This document shows positions 13,260 through 27,000 of a stretch of DNA of 64,000 bases, one piece after another (position 1 is the stretch's first letter; each line of letters opens with the position of its first letter). A program made the translations under genes and the position numbers. Under the pieces are notes generated by a model that had not been told where the DNA came from, did not search any database, and saw nothing but the letters and a program-made list of their open reading frames with translations. This stretch comes from Casuarius casuarius (Eukaryota > Chordata > Aves > Casuariiformes > Casuariidae): the NCBI GenBank assembly GCA_003342895.1, contig PTFA01000082.1, positions 2,676,197-2,740,196 of the forward strand, read 5' to 3'.

Positions 13260-16200
13260 ATCTTCCAAGAATAACAATATATTAGAAAAGTTTCTCATGG
13301 CTTGAAAGTCCTGTGTTTACTAGCTGTATCTGGATCATCTGTGTTTCTCACATATTAGCGAGCTGAAGTGTGAGGAAGCAAAGGGGAAGTGAGCTTTATA
13401 GGTTAGTTCTGAAAAGACAAGAAGAAAAGGCCAACCTGCAAAGAAGAGAATCAAGAAGAAATGGTAAAAATCCCCCCAGAACATAAAGCACCCAAAAAAT
13501 GAATCCTAACAGTGAGCAGCCCAAACAAATGGCCATGGCAGGAATACAAGGGATACAAGAAACGTGTGTGAGGGAGAAAAGACAAACAGAAAAGGCACTA
13601 AAGTTCAGAAATAGGGGAGAAAGATCCTGGCCACTCATGAAACCATCAGGTGCAACAAAAACAGGTAACACATACTGAAGGCCTGATGCTAAAGAATACC
13701 ATTCAGCTTCCCTACTATTTGTTATATAAACCACACATAACCTTACCCAAAGATTCCCAGGACAAACCTACTTGTACAGACTTGCTGCAACTAAGGCTTT
13801 AATACGACTGCAAAGCCATGCCATGCTCCACCTTAAGCAAGCACTTTAGGTTTCCTCACCTCACTTTCTCTCTATTCTCTGTTCTGCCCCCAAAAGGTCC
13901 GATTCCAAATCCATGAACAGCTTCACACAATTGCTTTTGAAAACCCAGCAACAAACTTGCCACGCAGATATTTGCCTCCTTTCACCTATCTTGAAAAGTC
14001 CTATAGAAGCAAACATTCAATTAAGTCTTGGGACAAGAAATACTCATTATCCATCTGGTGACATTTTTCAAGTCTTACACCTTCCTCTGTGTCACAGCCA
14101 GAAATGGGTGCTTTANGCAACCAAGCTTTAATTTCTATCATTCCCTTGGCTAAGCCAACTATTTGTCCTCCTGGTACCTCAAGAGCCATTGATTTTGAAG
14201 TGAAAATCTTATNCTTTCTGGACATGGAAAAAAGCAGATGACAACTGATTTAGCAGTTCAATGTAATGACCTTCTGCAACCACCAGGATAAGGATTGCAA
14301 ATGGAAAAAAGAAAAAAAAAATGCATAGACAAGGTATTATTTTTATTTTGACATTTCTGTCCACAGAAACAGCCCTCTGAGAGCCATAAACAACTACAAC
14401 CAGGTCAAGGCTTGGCTAACTTGTGCCAAGTTCAGAAAAGACTGCAAGGCCTGAGGACTGCAAAAGGTGGTCTTTACTCTCTTCCCATTGCTGCGATAAG
14501 ACTTCATCTGAACTACAGAAATGGACCCTTCATCTCCAGAGCTCCATTCGCTACGCACAAGCCAAACCTTAGCATCCTTCAGTTACTTCAAAGGTATTTG
14601 TTTTGTTTTGTGCAACTTTGTGTTCCTCAAGTCCAAGCCAAAAGGAGACCAAAGATTCAAGGTACTGCCTAAGGATTAAGAACTAAGCATAAGGCACTGA
14701 GCCATTCTTTGTATTGGGTTTAGTAATAGGATTTACCCCTAGGCTGGCCATTACATTAAGAAATCTCCTTATTCTGACACCTAATGACAAAAAGAGGAAT
14801 GCAGCCAAGAAGACACCATCCAGGGCATCTGTGAGAACTGCAACATACAATTTGTAAGTGGGCAGGTGGGGGTGGTTGGGAGAGGAGAAAAGAGGACCAT
14901 TAACATTTGCTAATTTAATTGAAATCCAAAAATGAGAACTATTTTTTTTCTTCTATAGGACTTTAAAACTGCTCTAAACAATAATAAAAATCTCCTAAAT
15001 ATAAGCTTCCTAAATGAGCTACATAATGTTCCATGCCATAATCACCACTGCAACGAGAAAATTGCTCAAATTGTTTCTGAGCCAGATTTGTCAGTCATGC
15101 TGTTCTGTGCTCTGAGTAACAATGTTCTGTGCAATTAATATCAAACCTTCCAAGGCAGCTCTGATTTCTGATGTTCTGTGTGCTTCTGTCATTACAGAAA
15201 CTGCAAAGCCATACAAGACTGTAATATAGAGCACTGAAAGGAAGAAGAGAGAAAGAAATAGGGGGGAATAGAAAAAAGAAAAAAAGTTTTACAGCCAAAC
15301 AGAGGCCAGGAATAGTAAGATAATTAGGGTGTGTTTTTGTACAAGATTGCAGCAGCTTGAAATGTTCCCCCCATTTTATGTTTAATTACAGTTTTTATTG
15401 CACTCGTAAGAAATTCAGCTGCTGAAATAACCCAAGGAGCCAAGAAGAATTCATTTCTCTCCCTTTTTCAGAAACTTTCAGCTCAACCATTATACTCTCT
15501 CTCTTTGTGTCACAAAGATGGAACAAAGCACTATTGCACTCTTGTTTATGTCAGGGTCATTGATGCCATCATTATTCTCAATCTGCATGAAAATCCTAGG
15601 AGAAGAAATGGATGAGGGAGACACAGGGACAGAGAAAGGATGGAATTCTTTTCCTCTGCATCTCGCTGTGCCTCTGCACTGCAAAATTACCACTTACGTC
15701 AATAAAACACACATCAGGCGATAAGGAATGTATAGAGACCTCACAGAGGGAAAAATCACAGCACCAATACATACGAAACATCAGCCTCCTACATATGTTT
15801 AAAATTATATGCTGTATGTTGAGACTTCTGAAGAGACATTCCCTCAGTACAGGCGTTGTAGAGATGGGAGAGGAGGAAGCATGTGCAGTGCCATTTGTAA
15901 GGTGCATTCCAGTTAAGGCTTACAGTGATCTGGTAAATACAGATTACCATCAAACCCTAAAGCACAATATTTAACACAATGCAAAATTGCGGGTACCTAA
16001 TATTTGTGAATGGGTTAAAAATTAAACCTACACCCCGCAGAACTGAATGGGAACAAACAGGAGGCCATTGAACAGGCAGCACACACCTGTCACACGGCAT
16101 TTTCAGGCTCTGATCTATAGCCCACATGAATAGGCCTAGTGAAATCAATAAAATTTATATCAATAAGAGTTGCTGGGTTTGGGCCAGTAACACATTTCTC

Positions 16201-18375
16201 ACTGTAAGAAAACTGATTACAAAAACAGTCACTTGCCTCCAGACAGCGCAAGCGAGCCTTTTCTTTGAGGAATTCTGAGGATAAAGTTGAAGAAGGGAAG
16301 AAACAAACTCTTCTTTATATTGAAAGCTAAAACTAAGCCTGAAGAAAAGAAAGACACACTAATGTGCTATTACCTACAGAGAATTCCATTTTTCATCATT
16401 GACTCATCTTTTCTGCAGCTGTCCTCTTCACAAAGTTCAACCCTAGCCTCCACTATCCCCCCAAAATGAGTAATAGAGCTGTATAGAGAAGTGTCAGTGC
16501 AACATTCAAAGTAGCTGCAAAAGCAGGCTAGCATTTCCCCTACAATACTCTTATCTGTGCTATCTGAATGAACACCATCAATTCCGTTTCAGCCTGATTT
16601 GGCAACAGTGAGCTTTCACCAAAATTAAGCTCAAGAGAAACACCCTAAATGCTACACAGTTAAAAAAGAATAAACATAAAAGAAACAATGAGCCCAAACA
16701 AAGACAAACCAAAACTTTCATATGGGACTGAGGAAACTGGCACAGCAAAATGTGTAAATGAAACAAAAAAGTTGAGTGAAAACCAGCTTTCACTGTTAGA
16801 AGAGAATGAAGAACAGAACGTTAACAATACAAAGATCAGGCATTCAAGGAGAGAACTGATCAAAATTTTCAGGAAAGAACACCCTTAACACAGTCTAAGC
16901 AGTATGGGAGTTTAAAAACAAAACAAAAAAACACCCGTACCACCCCCAAAAAAACAAAACAAAACAAGCAAACAGAAAAACACTTCAAGGCCTTATGATA
17001 ATTTTACATGCATAAAAATTTTACATGGGTACATTCAAGGAGAAATAGCCCAGGAAGTAACTTCAAGTATGAAAACCAAAGCTTTCTGATCAAACAGGTC
17101 TTTGCAACAAGGGTTCAGCAGAAATCAGTTTCAGTTGTCCCCTTGAACATGAATAGAAGCCTTCTGTCAAGAAACAATGTCAGCCATATGCCTGAGACTG
17201 GACTTCTTACCTTTGAAAGGCCTGGGCAACTAATGAATCAATTTTCCATAGGCTCAGATGATTAAGAACAGGGCAAAAAAACCATTGATCTTGGCATTCT
17301 TACTCTGCAGAGAACTGTTAGGTCACCATTAATAATGGGCAAGTTTACCTTAAGGATGCTACATTTTAAAGAGGGTTCTGGAGGGGGAAAAAATAGAAAG
17401 AAAAGACAGAACATCCTTTTTCTGACCCTTACTGAATAGCATCAGCTTTCCAGCCATTGGCATCAGTCTCTGCTTCTCTCACTTCCCCCTTAGTGCCAGC
17501 AGGCACACCTTGCAATAAGGGAGCTCACAAACTGGTAATTTCATCCCTAATCCAACCTGGCTGTGATGCAGCTTGTAGAAGATCAGAGTTAGAATAACGT
17601 CATATTTTAAGGCCCTTATCTATCAGATGCTGTCAAAGCCAAATGGGGGGGAAACATTAAAGACGAAGAGAACTCAAGTGGCACTGAGAAAAAAGTTCTG
17701 GATCTGAAGAATAAAGCATAACTAACAGGCATGAAAAACTGCAACCCTCACAGCAGGCATCNTTCAGCCATTCAGAGAGTTGCCTCATCTGTGCCGTGCA
17801 GTGCGCTGGCAGGATCAGAATGGTCCTCCAGGCATAAACCCTTCCAGTGCCTCTGTGGTAATACCTCTGAATCTTCCTGTTTATCATTTCAGATTTTATC
17901 TCCTCCCAATGCATTTAATTAATCTTGGATTTCTGGAGGGAACGTAGCAGGGTGGGAGGAGTGGAGGGGGATGCAGGCTCAGACCGAGTGAGGCAATGGC
18001 ACATTTACTCAGCTGTGCCACAAAACACAGGAGCACCTGAGCCTCAGCCAGCTCCACCAGGGGACAAGCCAGCATCCCCCTGTGCCCCACGAAACCTGCA
18101 CACCAGAGCGACTCCCAGAAACAGTCGTCTACCCTTTCAAAGGGATAGCAGTGCAGAATTCTCCTCCATGAACAGAACACCAGAGTTCAGCTCCTGGCAT
18201 TATATTTGCTCTTGCTTGTGAAAATATTAAATATAGTGCATTATATAGTGTGTATATATATCATTTTCAGCTCATATTGTTACACCCCCAAACTCAAACA
18301 TAGGTCTCCTGGGTCTGTTAACTACCAAGACCTAGCCTTCCCTGTCTATCAAGTCCTTTAACATTCATAATGACA
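13260..18375. other. non-coding sequence, nothing recognised
   Basis: Frames of 60-120 codons occur on both strands, for example 13396-13734 minus (hydrophobic, low complexity) and 15612-15974 plus. None shows a recognisable domain. Around 15500-15900 frames on the two strands lie opposite each other, which is typical of chance openness. The stretch 17920-18190 is somewhat more GC-rich but is not a CpG island. Confidence 0.45.
16913..16980. repeat. A-rich simple repeat (AAAAC-like)
   Basis: About 70 nt consist almost entirely of A with interspersed C and single G, including three consecutive AAAAC-type units near 16950-16967. Low-complexity sequence. Confidence 0.7.
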
Positions 18376-18379
18376 GCTT

Positions 18380-18560
18380 ATTAAAACAATACATCTCTCA
18401 AAATACACTTTTCATGAAAGATGAAGTGATAATTTCTCCACCTGAGAATATTCACATATTAATTAGCAAGAAATGCCAAATTCTTTTTGACTTTATTCAG
18501 TCTTTGCGTTTGACTTGCAGATAGAGCTATTTCTTAGTAACTTGCCATTCAAGTTCATTT
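18380..18560. promoter_or_regulatory. candidate conserved non-coding element
   Basis: This block contains an ATTAATTAGCAAG homeodomain-type core near 18457 and is more complex than the AT-rich DNA around it. The call rests on sequence texture and short motifs only, so confidence is low. Confidence 0.15.
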
Positions 18561-19694
18561 TCCCAGATGTTACTAGAAGCTGCTAAGCTTGAACTCTTGC
18601 TCATGTACTTAAACTTTCTGCAGTGTCATAATATCCAAATTTTTCACAGATGAAATATCATCATTACTTTCTATGTTGCACAAAAAAAAATAAATCAATA
18701 ATTAATAATATTAAGATGATGAGAAAAGCCAAGTTTCCCAGTATTCATTAACCTTGCACAGATCTAAATTCTTCTAATTGTTTTAAACTGGTAGGTAGAT
18801 GGAATATCAGCTCTATAAATAACTGGGAAGGTTTTTCAGCAGGCTTTCATTTATACTCACACAGAGCTACTGATTAATTTTTCAGCAGGGACACACACTA
18901 GAGTTTTAGAAGGCTCAAGCAAAAGTTGAGTCTCTGACAACTTTTCAGCTGTATTATAGCCTGGTGAGTCACAGCTCTCCCCTCTCCTCTAATTTTTCAA
19001 AACATGAGGCTTGGAGCAAAGTGNCCCCCTTGTCCTATTGTGGTGGCCCTACCACAGCCTTACTTACCAAAAATAGCTCCTATACAGGCTTGAGTTCTGG
19101 GGAAAACAGCCATAAAGGACGGATTTAACATTAAATGGGCTGAATAACGCATAGCTATAAAACGAGGGTGTCTCCCTCCCTGATATTGACCTCCACCAGG
19201 CCAATGAAGGTAGCAGAGATCAGAGCAAAGCTAACAAACCTCTTTGCAACCTCCGCTCACTGTCCAGTCGACCACCAGCAGCAGCCACCCTCGCCTTTGC
19301 ATGTGATGGCACTTCATCAGAGATGGCAGTGAGTGGGGCAGGGGGGTTGTGCTCAGCGTCAGTCCATGCTGTCCCTCCGGCACGATCATCCCTACTACAG
19401 AGTAATGGTTTCTCTCCTGCCAAAACTATATTTCGTTAAGACACGATACAAAACTAGGGCAACCAAAACGTGAAACAGCCTCCATGGAGGTGCCTGTGGT
19501 AAGGATGGCATGCAGCAGTTAGCGTGGGGAGTAGAAAATCATTTGCTAGAGAATAACTCATCTATGCTGCCAGGGCAAAGAGAAAACAGGGGGAACATTT
19601 CTTGATGAACAAGTAGGAGCAGTCTTCATTCCTACTGCTGTTACTAACCAAACTGCGGTTTGAATTTTTCTCCCCTCCAGTACGAAGAGGAAGC

Positions 19695-19717
19695 TTTTTT
19701 TTTTTTTTTTTTTTTTT
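19695..19717. repeat. poly(T) homopolymer, 23 nt
   Basis: Uninterrupted T run. On the minus strand it reads as a 23-nt A run, but no recognisable retroposed body lies upstream of it on that strand. Confidence 0.9.
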
Positions 19718-21330
19718 AAAGAGTTAGTTAATCCATTCAAGAGAACTTTTGAGTGGGGCATTTTGTTCCTGCAAAACACTGAAAAAAGAGAAAGACAGGT
19801 TTAGTATTAATAGTCTGTCATGCAAGCCAAAAAGCCTCGTGTATAACAGTGTTGTTTGCTGTTAAAGAATTTTTATGGTGATTTTGCATATAAAGCAATA
19901 ACATCAGGGGAGATGGGAAGCCGTCACTTACCTTAGGTGTCCTCACTGAGTAGAAGCAGCACTTTCTTTGACTTACAAGGAGGGTGTTAACTTACACCAG
20001 ATGTCCATGGCCATTTGGGGTATGCAGTTTAACAACAGAGAGGCCAGTTCGCTCCCTGCTTTATTGCTTATGATCGTAAAAACACTTATTCTAATTCAGC
20101 CAAAGAGAAGGGCTGTATCAGAGGGCTGGAAATAAATTGTTTGGCCTCTTGTGACATGAGATGTATAAAGGAAGGGGGATAATTGGAAAGAGATGAAAAG
20201 AATAAAAAATACAGTCTGAGAGCAGGATTTTTCCCTCCCTAGGAAAGAAAAAAATACAGACATAGTTGAAATAAGAAAAGACGGAAATCCATGCTTTGCA
20301 GCTGAATTCAGCTCAGTTAGTTTTAGTGTTAATTTACTCACAAATGAGTAATCATGCCTCAAACACAAGTTGAAGTAGATTTTGTAGGGCAGTAAATTTT
20401 GCATGTTTTGTTAGTTTTTCCATTTCTTATCTTAAAAAAAAGCAGATATTTCTAACCTGCAGTCTTTTCTTACTCAGCCACTCATATTACTCACTACTGT
20501 GCACTTTGCAAGCAATAGAGGCCTTTTAAAAGATGCTTCTCACTCAGACCCTCTACTTCTACTGAGAGCACAGGGAATTGTGATTTTTTTGGCTAGTTAT
20601 TTCAAAATAACAAGTCCCCTGCCTTCTTTCCTCCTTCAGCATCCTGACTGGAAAGTAGGCAACAAAAGGTCACAAGGGCTCCCACCATACTTTCCTCAGC
20701 ATCACCAATTTCCTCCTGCCAGCTTAGAGTGGAAAGGACATTAAAAGCCTGTGAGCTGTAATTATTCCATCTAGACAACAACAACAGCTACTTCTTGCTC
20801 ATCTTTTGGGCAAAACTGAAAAGAACAGCAAGGAGTCTTGAAGCAGCTCCCACAGACTGTGGATGTTTCAAAGCAAAGTGGTCTGCTATTTCCTTTTTTA
20901 CAAGATCCTACTGTACTGGAACAGCTTTTCAAGCACTGAAGAACTTAACTTTTAAACCCGTGAGCTTCAAATGCAGGACAATTTAAACCAAAATTAGAGA
21001 TACAAGTAAATGATCAGCACAGGACAACTCTACTCTGCCAGCTGAGTAACCACAGNCATATCAGCCTGCTCTGGGGGCAAAACTCTTCCTTGCTAATCCT
21101 GCTGTGTCAGATCACCTAATAGAAAGGTTAGTTGTATTCTGCCCTTTGCACCAACANCACTGCTGTGCAAAATTCAATTGGTTACATTGGAGGAAATGCA
21201 GCTAGGTCTGTGGGGCTTGCGCAGGTGCCATGAAGATGAAATTCAGTTAGAGGAGGATTGTATTAATCCTGATTAAAACAATCCAGCTTGATATTCAGAA
21301 CAGTAACTGAATATATAAGGCTGTCAGATT

Positions 21331-21365
21331 AAAAAAAAAAAAAAAAAGGAAAAAGAAAAAAAGAT
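21331..21365. repeat. poly(A) / A-rich tract
   Basis: Seventeen consecutive A are followed by GGAAAAAGAAAAAAAG-type A-rich sequence. The tract could be an old retroposon tail on the plus strand, but the upstream DNA is not recognisable as an element. Confidence 0.8.
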
Positions 21366-23973
21366 AAATTATGTATCAAGCTTTTCTCTAATGTAGACTG
21401 TGGCCACAATTTTAACAAGCATAATGACAGAGCACACCATCAGGGAACAGAGCTCNCTTCATGTAGTCCAGATGGATTAATCTTAAGCTTTAAAAAATGT
21501 ACGTTATTGGCTAAAAACACCTTTTAATTTCTTATCTCAAGTTGTATTGGTGACTAACTAAGTTGGGGAAAGTGGAAATGAAAAATCTCAGGGGACTACA
21601 ACTAGAAAATAAGCTCTGCCACTCTAGGCTACTGTTTCAAATCCAGGCTGAATTAGTCTGAAAAACAACATAAAGCTTCGAGCAGAGCCCAAGTGAGATA
21701 GCTCAAGAGTGGAGCGGGAACTGCTTCTCTGCTTTTCTTCTCTGCAGATAAGTCAGAGCCATGACCGACTGGTGGATGAAGAGAAAGCTTCAGGTCATTG
21801 ACTTTAATCTCTGAATGCTCTTATTGACCTGACAGACAGGCAGCTATCGCTGTGCTCTTCCAGCTGTGCAATGCTGACCATACATACATTATGGCACCAC
21901 ATGCAGCAGGAATTTGTATCTAATCCAGCTAGACAGAACTTTTGAGTTGACTCCTATCTTTGGGCTTGACCGCAAAGAGACCTGAAAGACACTGACAACT
22001 ATAGGCTAGGTAAAGATGCTACGAGCAGCTGGAGGAGAATATTTGCACACAGGAACCGATCTCCCCAAATTATTTCTAAAACACTCTAAAAGCTCTAGCA
22101 TAGCTGCATTTTCCCTCCTATATCTAGGTGCATTCTGCTACTATGTGGAGGATAAGGGAATCGGTCTGACATTTTTCCACCAGTATTAAATTCATATAGA
22201 AAAAAGTATCAAAGTAAAGAGAAGTTTCATTTCTCTAATGCTGTTAAAGATTTGCGGTTCTAGGCAGGCTGTAGGTTCCAAGCAAAGGCAGTTTCAGAAG
22301 AAGGATTTGTAATATCTTAATGCACCATTTCCTGCAGGGGAGGAAGCCCTCCCTCCAGATGACACTATTAGCCCTCCAATGTCACATGCCTCTCTCTGCT
22401 TGATCGAGTGACGTTTACAGGACTCAAAAGAAACACCTGAACAGTTCAGAGAAAGACAGTTTACTTTATGTTAGAAGAAGCTAATTAGATACTACAGGAA
22501 CTGTTGTCTGGAAAAAAAATGAAGAGAGTATCAAAATATCTACTAAGGGGAGTGGAGTCACACATGAAGACACATCCTCCCCTGGAGGCAGGAGCAACAG
22601 GGGATAAATAACTCAGACAAATTATAACAAAATTCAAGATACCAGATGAAAATGCAGATATCTGAATGGTAAAAGAGAACTGAGCACACAACAGCTGTGA
22701 GCTTCCCTTTCAATAGCTCCAGCTCTCTTCATTTATCCGGTACGTTTCAGGAGAAGCAAGAACAGGTCCCCAGAAAGCTGCACCAGTAAGAAATGATGAC
22801 TGTGAGCTACCCTATTAGGGGAAATAAGGGCACATCTTTACCTACAAGGCTTGTTTAGACCTTTACAAATGCCACCTTCCAGAAATCCCCGATATAATAA
22901 ACTGATGGAGTCACCTACTAGAAGCGACAGTTCATTATGACAAAGTTACTGCCTGCCAGAGACTTTTAAAAAAGTATTTCACTCCACAGACTGAGGATTA
23001 TTAGGGTTTTAGTGGTGCTCAGGTATCAACCCTGCTTGGCTGTACCTCTCTGAGGTGGGTAATTTAAATATTAAAAATTTAATCCTACACACATGCACAC
23101 ACAAAATCATACCATTTTCACATACAGATGTAGCCTATTTGGAAGCTTCCTATTACACAGAATAGAAAGTAGAAGCAGAATATAAAGTCCTGTATCTGCA
23201 CACCTTGGATGATATATACTTTTTCTAAACCTTGTCCATTTTTGCTTGTGCCATTTGGGAGACACCTGTAGCCCCCTGCTCAGAGGTGCAGGTTTCAGTT
23301 TCTGCAGGTATCTCTGGACTCTAGCTCATTGCCTCCACACCAGCAGCAAGCAATTGCTCTGCACAGCTGTTTTTTTCCCCACTGTTTGTCAGGGTGCACA
23401 ATACATGTACTCTGGGCTTCCCGCTGCCATCTGGCAATCAGTACGAGATCACAGCTCCCAATCCCACGAGAAAGGCACCACAAGACAAGGTCACAGATAA
23501 AACAGAATGAGCATACACAAAGCTTTGTTTAGCTGCACCATGTACTATTTGGCATTCCTGTGACCCAATTCTTACTTTTTTGTAGCAAAATCACCAACTG
23601 AATTGCCACAGTAGATAAGCATGAAACGAATTTTCCACAGTTGTTTACCAATACCTCAAAACCAGGCAGCTCAGGAATACTTGTAGGTCCTAATGCTAGT
23701 CAGTTCATTTGTATTTTATCTTCAGTGGATGATTTCTTCTGGCATCAGAACTAAATTGCATATAATATTTTCCTTTATTCAGAAATCATATTGCTGACAT
23801 CTCCTTATTGCTTCTTCAGAGTCTAATGAGCATTTCTGCTTTGGTTCCTTCTGTAATTTAGAGAACGTTAAATCACTTTGCACTTTGCTGTTGCTAACAT
23901 TTGCACTGTCATATTTCTCGTGTACTCCTCACAGGTGGGGTTTTTTTGTGTTTTTGTTTAAGTGTAGACTTTT

Positions 23974-24030
23974 CCAGGAATTACAGGATTGTTGATGTTG
24001 AAAGGAACCTGTGGAGATCATTTTCCATAG
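23974..24030 (-). mobile_element. CR1 LINE 3'-end fragment (short)
   Basis: The plus strand reads like the antisense of the CR1 3' end: an 'attacaggattgttgatg' segment followed by 'gttgaaaggaacctgtgg' and 'agatcat'. This matches the widespread avian form (…gaatcacaggat…gttggaagggacct…agatcat…). Only about 55 bp are recognisable, so the copy is strongly truncated or decayed. The sense strand is therefore minus. The family assignment comes from memory of the consensus, not from a search. Confidence 0.6.
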
Positions 24031-24034
24031 ATAG

Positions 24035-27000
24035 ACTGGGATAATCTATGAGGAATAACAAAACTGGTGAAGTAATCTGTGAAGGATACATTGCAGTATC
24101 CTTAACTTCCACCAATGACATAATCACTAGGAGGAAGGGACTACTCTGTGTTAGTTATGTTATTTAGACCTGACTAAATGACTAGGAGGTAATTAGATAA
24201 CCTGAATATTCTGCTGGGAGTTTTAAGTTATTGAAGACAGATGTACATGTTACTATGTTTTAGAAGCATGACGTCTCCTCTGACATATTCCCACGTACTC
24301 CATCTTAAATCTTTTTAAATCAAAGTTAGAAAAACAAAAACCCACTTGCACACAAATGGAGATTTTTCTAAGTGGTTTTGGTGCAGCTTTGTTGTTGTTT
24401 TAAATGTGATGGCTTTCTTGCGAACAGAAACCTAGTATACCTATAGGACTGCTATGGAATGGCAGAGAGCAGTGAAGTTTTTCTTTGTTTTGTGCAGTGT
24501 ATTCAATATCCAGAAATCTTGCCTAGGACAAATTTTCCTCTTAGTAATTTTCTGTGAAGCTCTGTGCAGGTAACTCCATAAGCAAAATTGATCTGTCCAC
24601 TTTTCTTCTAATGCAATGTCAGATTCAGATGTGAAAGCCAAGCCTTTTCAGATATGCTATAATGTCAAACAACTTTTCTCCTAAATGTTGTGTAGTCACG
24701 GAAGATATTATTATAATTTATGGCTGAAATATTTTCTCGGTTGAATAGATTTTTCTTAATAGTTAGTGGTCATATCCAATTTTTAGTTCACTATCCCTCC
24801 AGAGACATCAGGCCCTTCACCAGAGTAGACATCTGCAGTCAAGCTGCTCCTTGGAATATACACCTTCCCTTGTGCTTTCCATTAGTGCTTACTTATAAAA
24901 GACTTTATATACATGTTGAGCCTCTAACTTCATGAAAAAGCACATATTCATTCTCAGAGCTGAGAACATTTCTTCTCTTTTTATTTTTAAGAGAGACTGA
25001 CTCAAAACAAACTCAGTAAAGACTGCATAGGCAAATAGACACATCTGAAATAAAAACAGAAATGAAGTTGAAACCATAAGATACAAATTAAAGGCAACCC
25101 TTTTGAACTGTGAACATGTTCAGACTCCTAAATTTGGTCTAGTTTGCTAGAAATTGCATACATGACAAAACTTCAACAAAACCAGCAAGCATCTGAGTGT
25201 GTTTCTCTGAATTATCCTCAGAATTGAGACTGCTCTTTCTGTTTACATTTAATTCGGGTATTGCAACATTATTAGCGTAAATCATTATCCACATAGGCAC
25301 ACAGGATATTACTTGTGTGGGAGGAGTTATAGTTAAAAACAGACATCTGAGACAGAAGAGGGAGAATGCTTTTGCCAGCTAACATTATCGTATGTTTTCA
25401 TCACTACCACAGTTTGTCCTATATATCACACAAGATGACGAAGCCAGAAAATTTCCCTGCAGCCAAAACCTGGCAATTGGAATTTATGCAGAGCCTCAAG
25501 AGTAATGGGGTTCATTTTACTACATATTTCCCTGGGAAAATAATTGAGATTTGTCATATATATTTTTTATCATGTTTAACATACTTCACTGCAAAGCAGA
25601 ATATATTTGTAAATACATTCTGCCATGGAAGTATTCAGTTTAATTTAACTTTGAGCTCAATCAAACCAGGGGCTGGAGTCTAAGAAGTGACATAGGATTT
25701 TATGCCACAAGATCAAGTGTGCGAGCAGTTGAGTTTGGTGCTTTGTCACAAGGAATACCTTGATGTGGCTTTTGTCGTTGCACTGAAGAGGGCAGAAGGA
25801 AGTTCTTGGTGGGAAGGGCAGGAGCTGTGACAACTTGGTTCAAACAAGGAAATGAGATAAGTGAGAATAAATCAACAAGGAAATATATTTAAAGACTAAC
25901 CACTTTTCAGCCCTATGGCAACACTATGCAATCAAAACACCTAAAACTTCCTTTCTGGTCAGCAGTGTTACTCTCCCTGAGGCTAAAATGCAACGGTTTT
26001 CACATGTGCTAAGGGATTTCACTGTCCAAATGCCAGTCCCCATTAGAAGGGCGCTGGCAGCCTGTATCATACACCGGATACAGTACTTAGTGAGGTCTGT
26101 TATAAGGCTCATTATCCTCTCTTTCATTCAGCACCAGAACATTGTCACAACAACAATGTTGCTAGTGCTTAGATATTCTATAGAGGGAATAAAAAATGCC
26201 CAGTAGCCACTTATATGGGAAACATATTTATATCTTAGATCTTCCAAACTGCATTTTCTGTATAAAGAGCAGAATGTGCTTAGCATCCTGACTTACTTTG
26301 CTAAATGCCATCTCACCATGGGCAGCTCTTCCCTTACCATCACTCTTGCAGTATTTGACATTCTCCTTGAGGAACCACTTGTTGGAGCCAAGACATTATG
26401 CAAGAGTCTCAATTCTCATGTCCTGGTGGGAAATACAGTCTAGCCACTGCAGACACAGAAGAAACCTTGCAAACGTTCTTTGAGCACACCCTCTTGGGAT
26501 GAGGACTTTAACTACTGTGGGGCTTTTTGTTTGTTTGTTTTCTAAATCATAGGAGTCTGTAAACCTGATGCATTGGTTTTTCAACATTTGGCAGCATCTG
26601 TTCTCCTAAGTTATTTTTCCTGAGCTACAGATCACAGCAGTAACAAAGTGCCTACCTGACAATCCTGCACACAGCCTCCACATGGACTTCTAAGAATGGG
26701 TTTGCTATATGTATAGAAAGACACGAGCATTTCCCTCCCTACATCTGCAATATTAAAATACTGCTAATTAAAATGAAAAAACTGAAAATGATTTCCTATA
26801 AGCAATATACTGCATGTCCAAATACAGCATCATATGGATTGTCTTCTAGTAACCTTGTACTATTATTTTTGCTCTATCTAAAAATAGGCGACATTACTCA
26901 GACAGAAAATAGAGCCTTGTATTTTTCAGAGTTGCATTCCCCAAAGGGGCACAGAACGTGCTGGATTCCAATTCACATCAGAATATAATCAAGCAATCAA

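Larger units (their letters stand above)
18565..23970. other. non-coding sequence, nothing recognised
   Basis: No gene supported. A consensus splice donor (AAG followed by GTAAGT) can be read on the minus strand near 19928, but only a short frame of about 14 codons precedes it. It could belong at most to a non-coding transcript. Homopolymers at 19695 and 21331 are listed separately. Single N bases lie near 19024, 21056, 21157 and 21456. Confidence 0.45.

Noticed and set aside
19695..19779. T23 run as the antisense tail of a processed pseudogene
   Set aside because: No retroposed coding body or target-site duplication is recognisable next to it.
19928..20060. Minus-strand AAG|GTAAGT donor
   Set aside because: Only about 41 nt are open before it and the acceptor is poor. 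It could be a non-coding exon but is not supportable from sequence.
24441..24641. 66-codon minus-strand frame with protein-like composition
   Set aside because: No acceptor is compatible with the frame, and the length is well within chance.
26297..26587. Minus-strand frame ending at a GTAAGT donor
   Set aside because: It contains an in-frame stop at 26396-26398, and no acceptor with a pyrimidine tract allows the remaining 33 codons to form a convincing exon.
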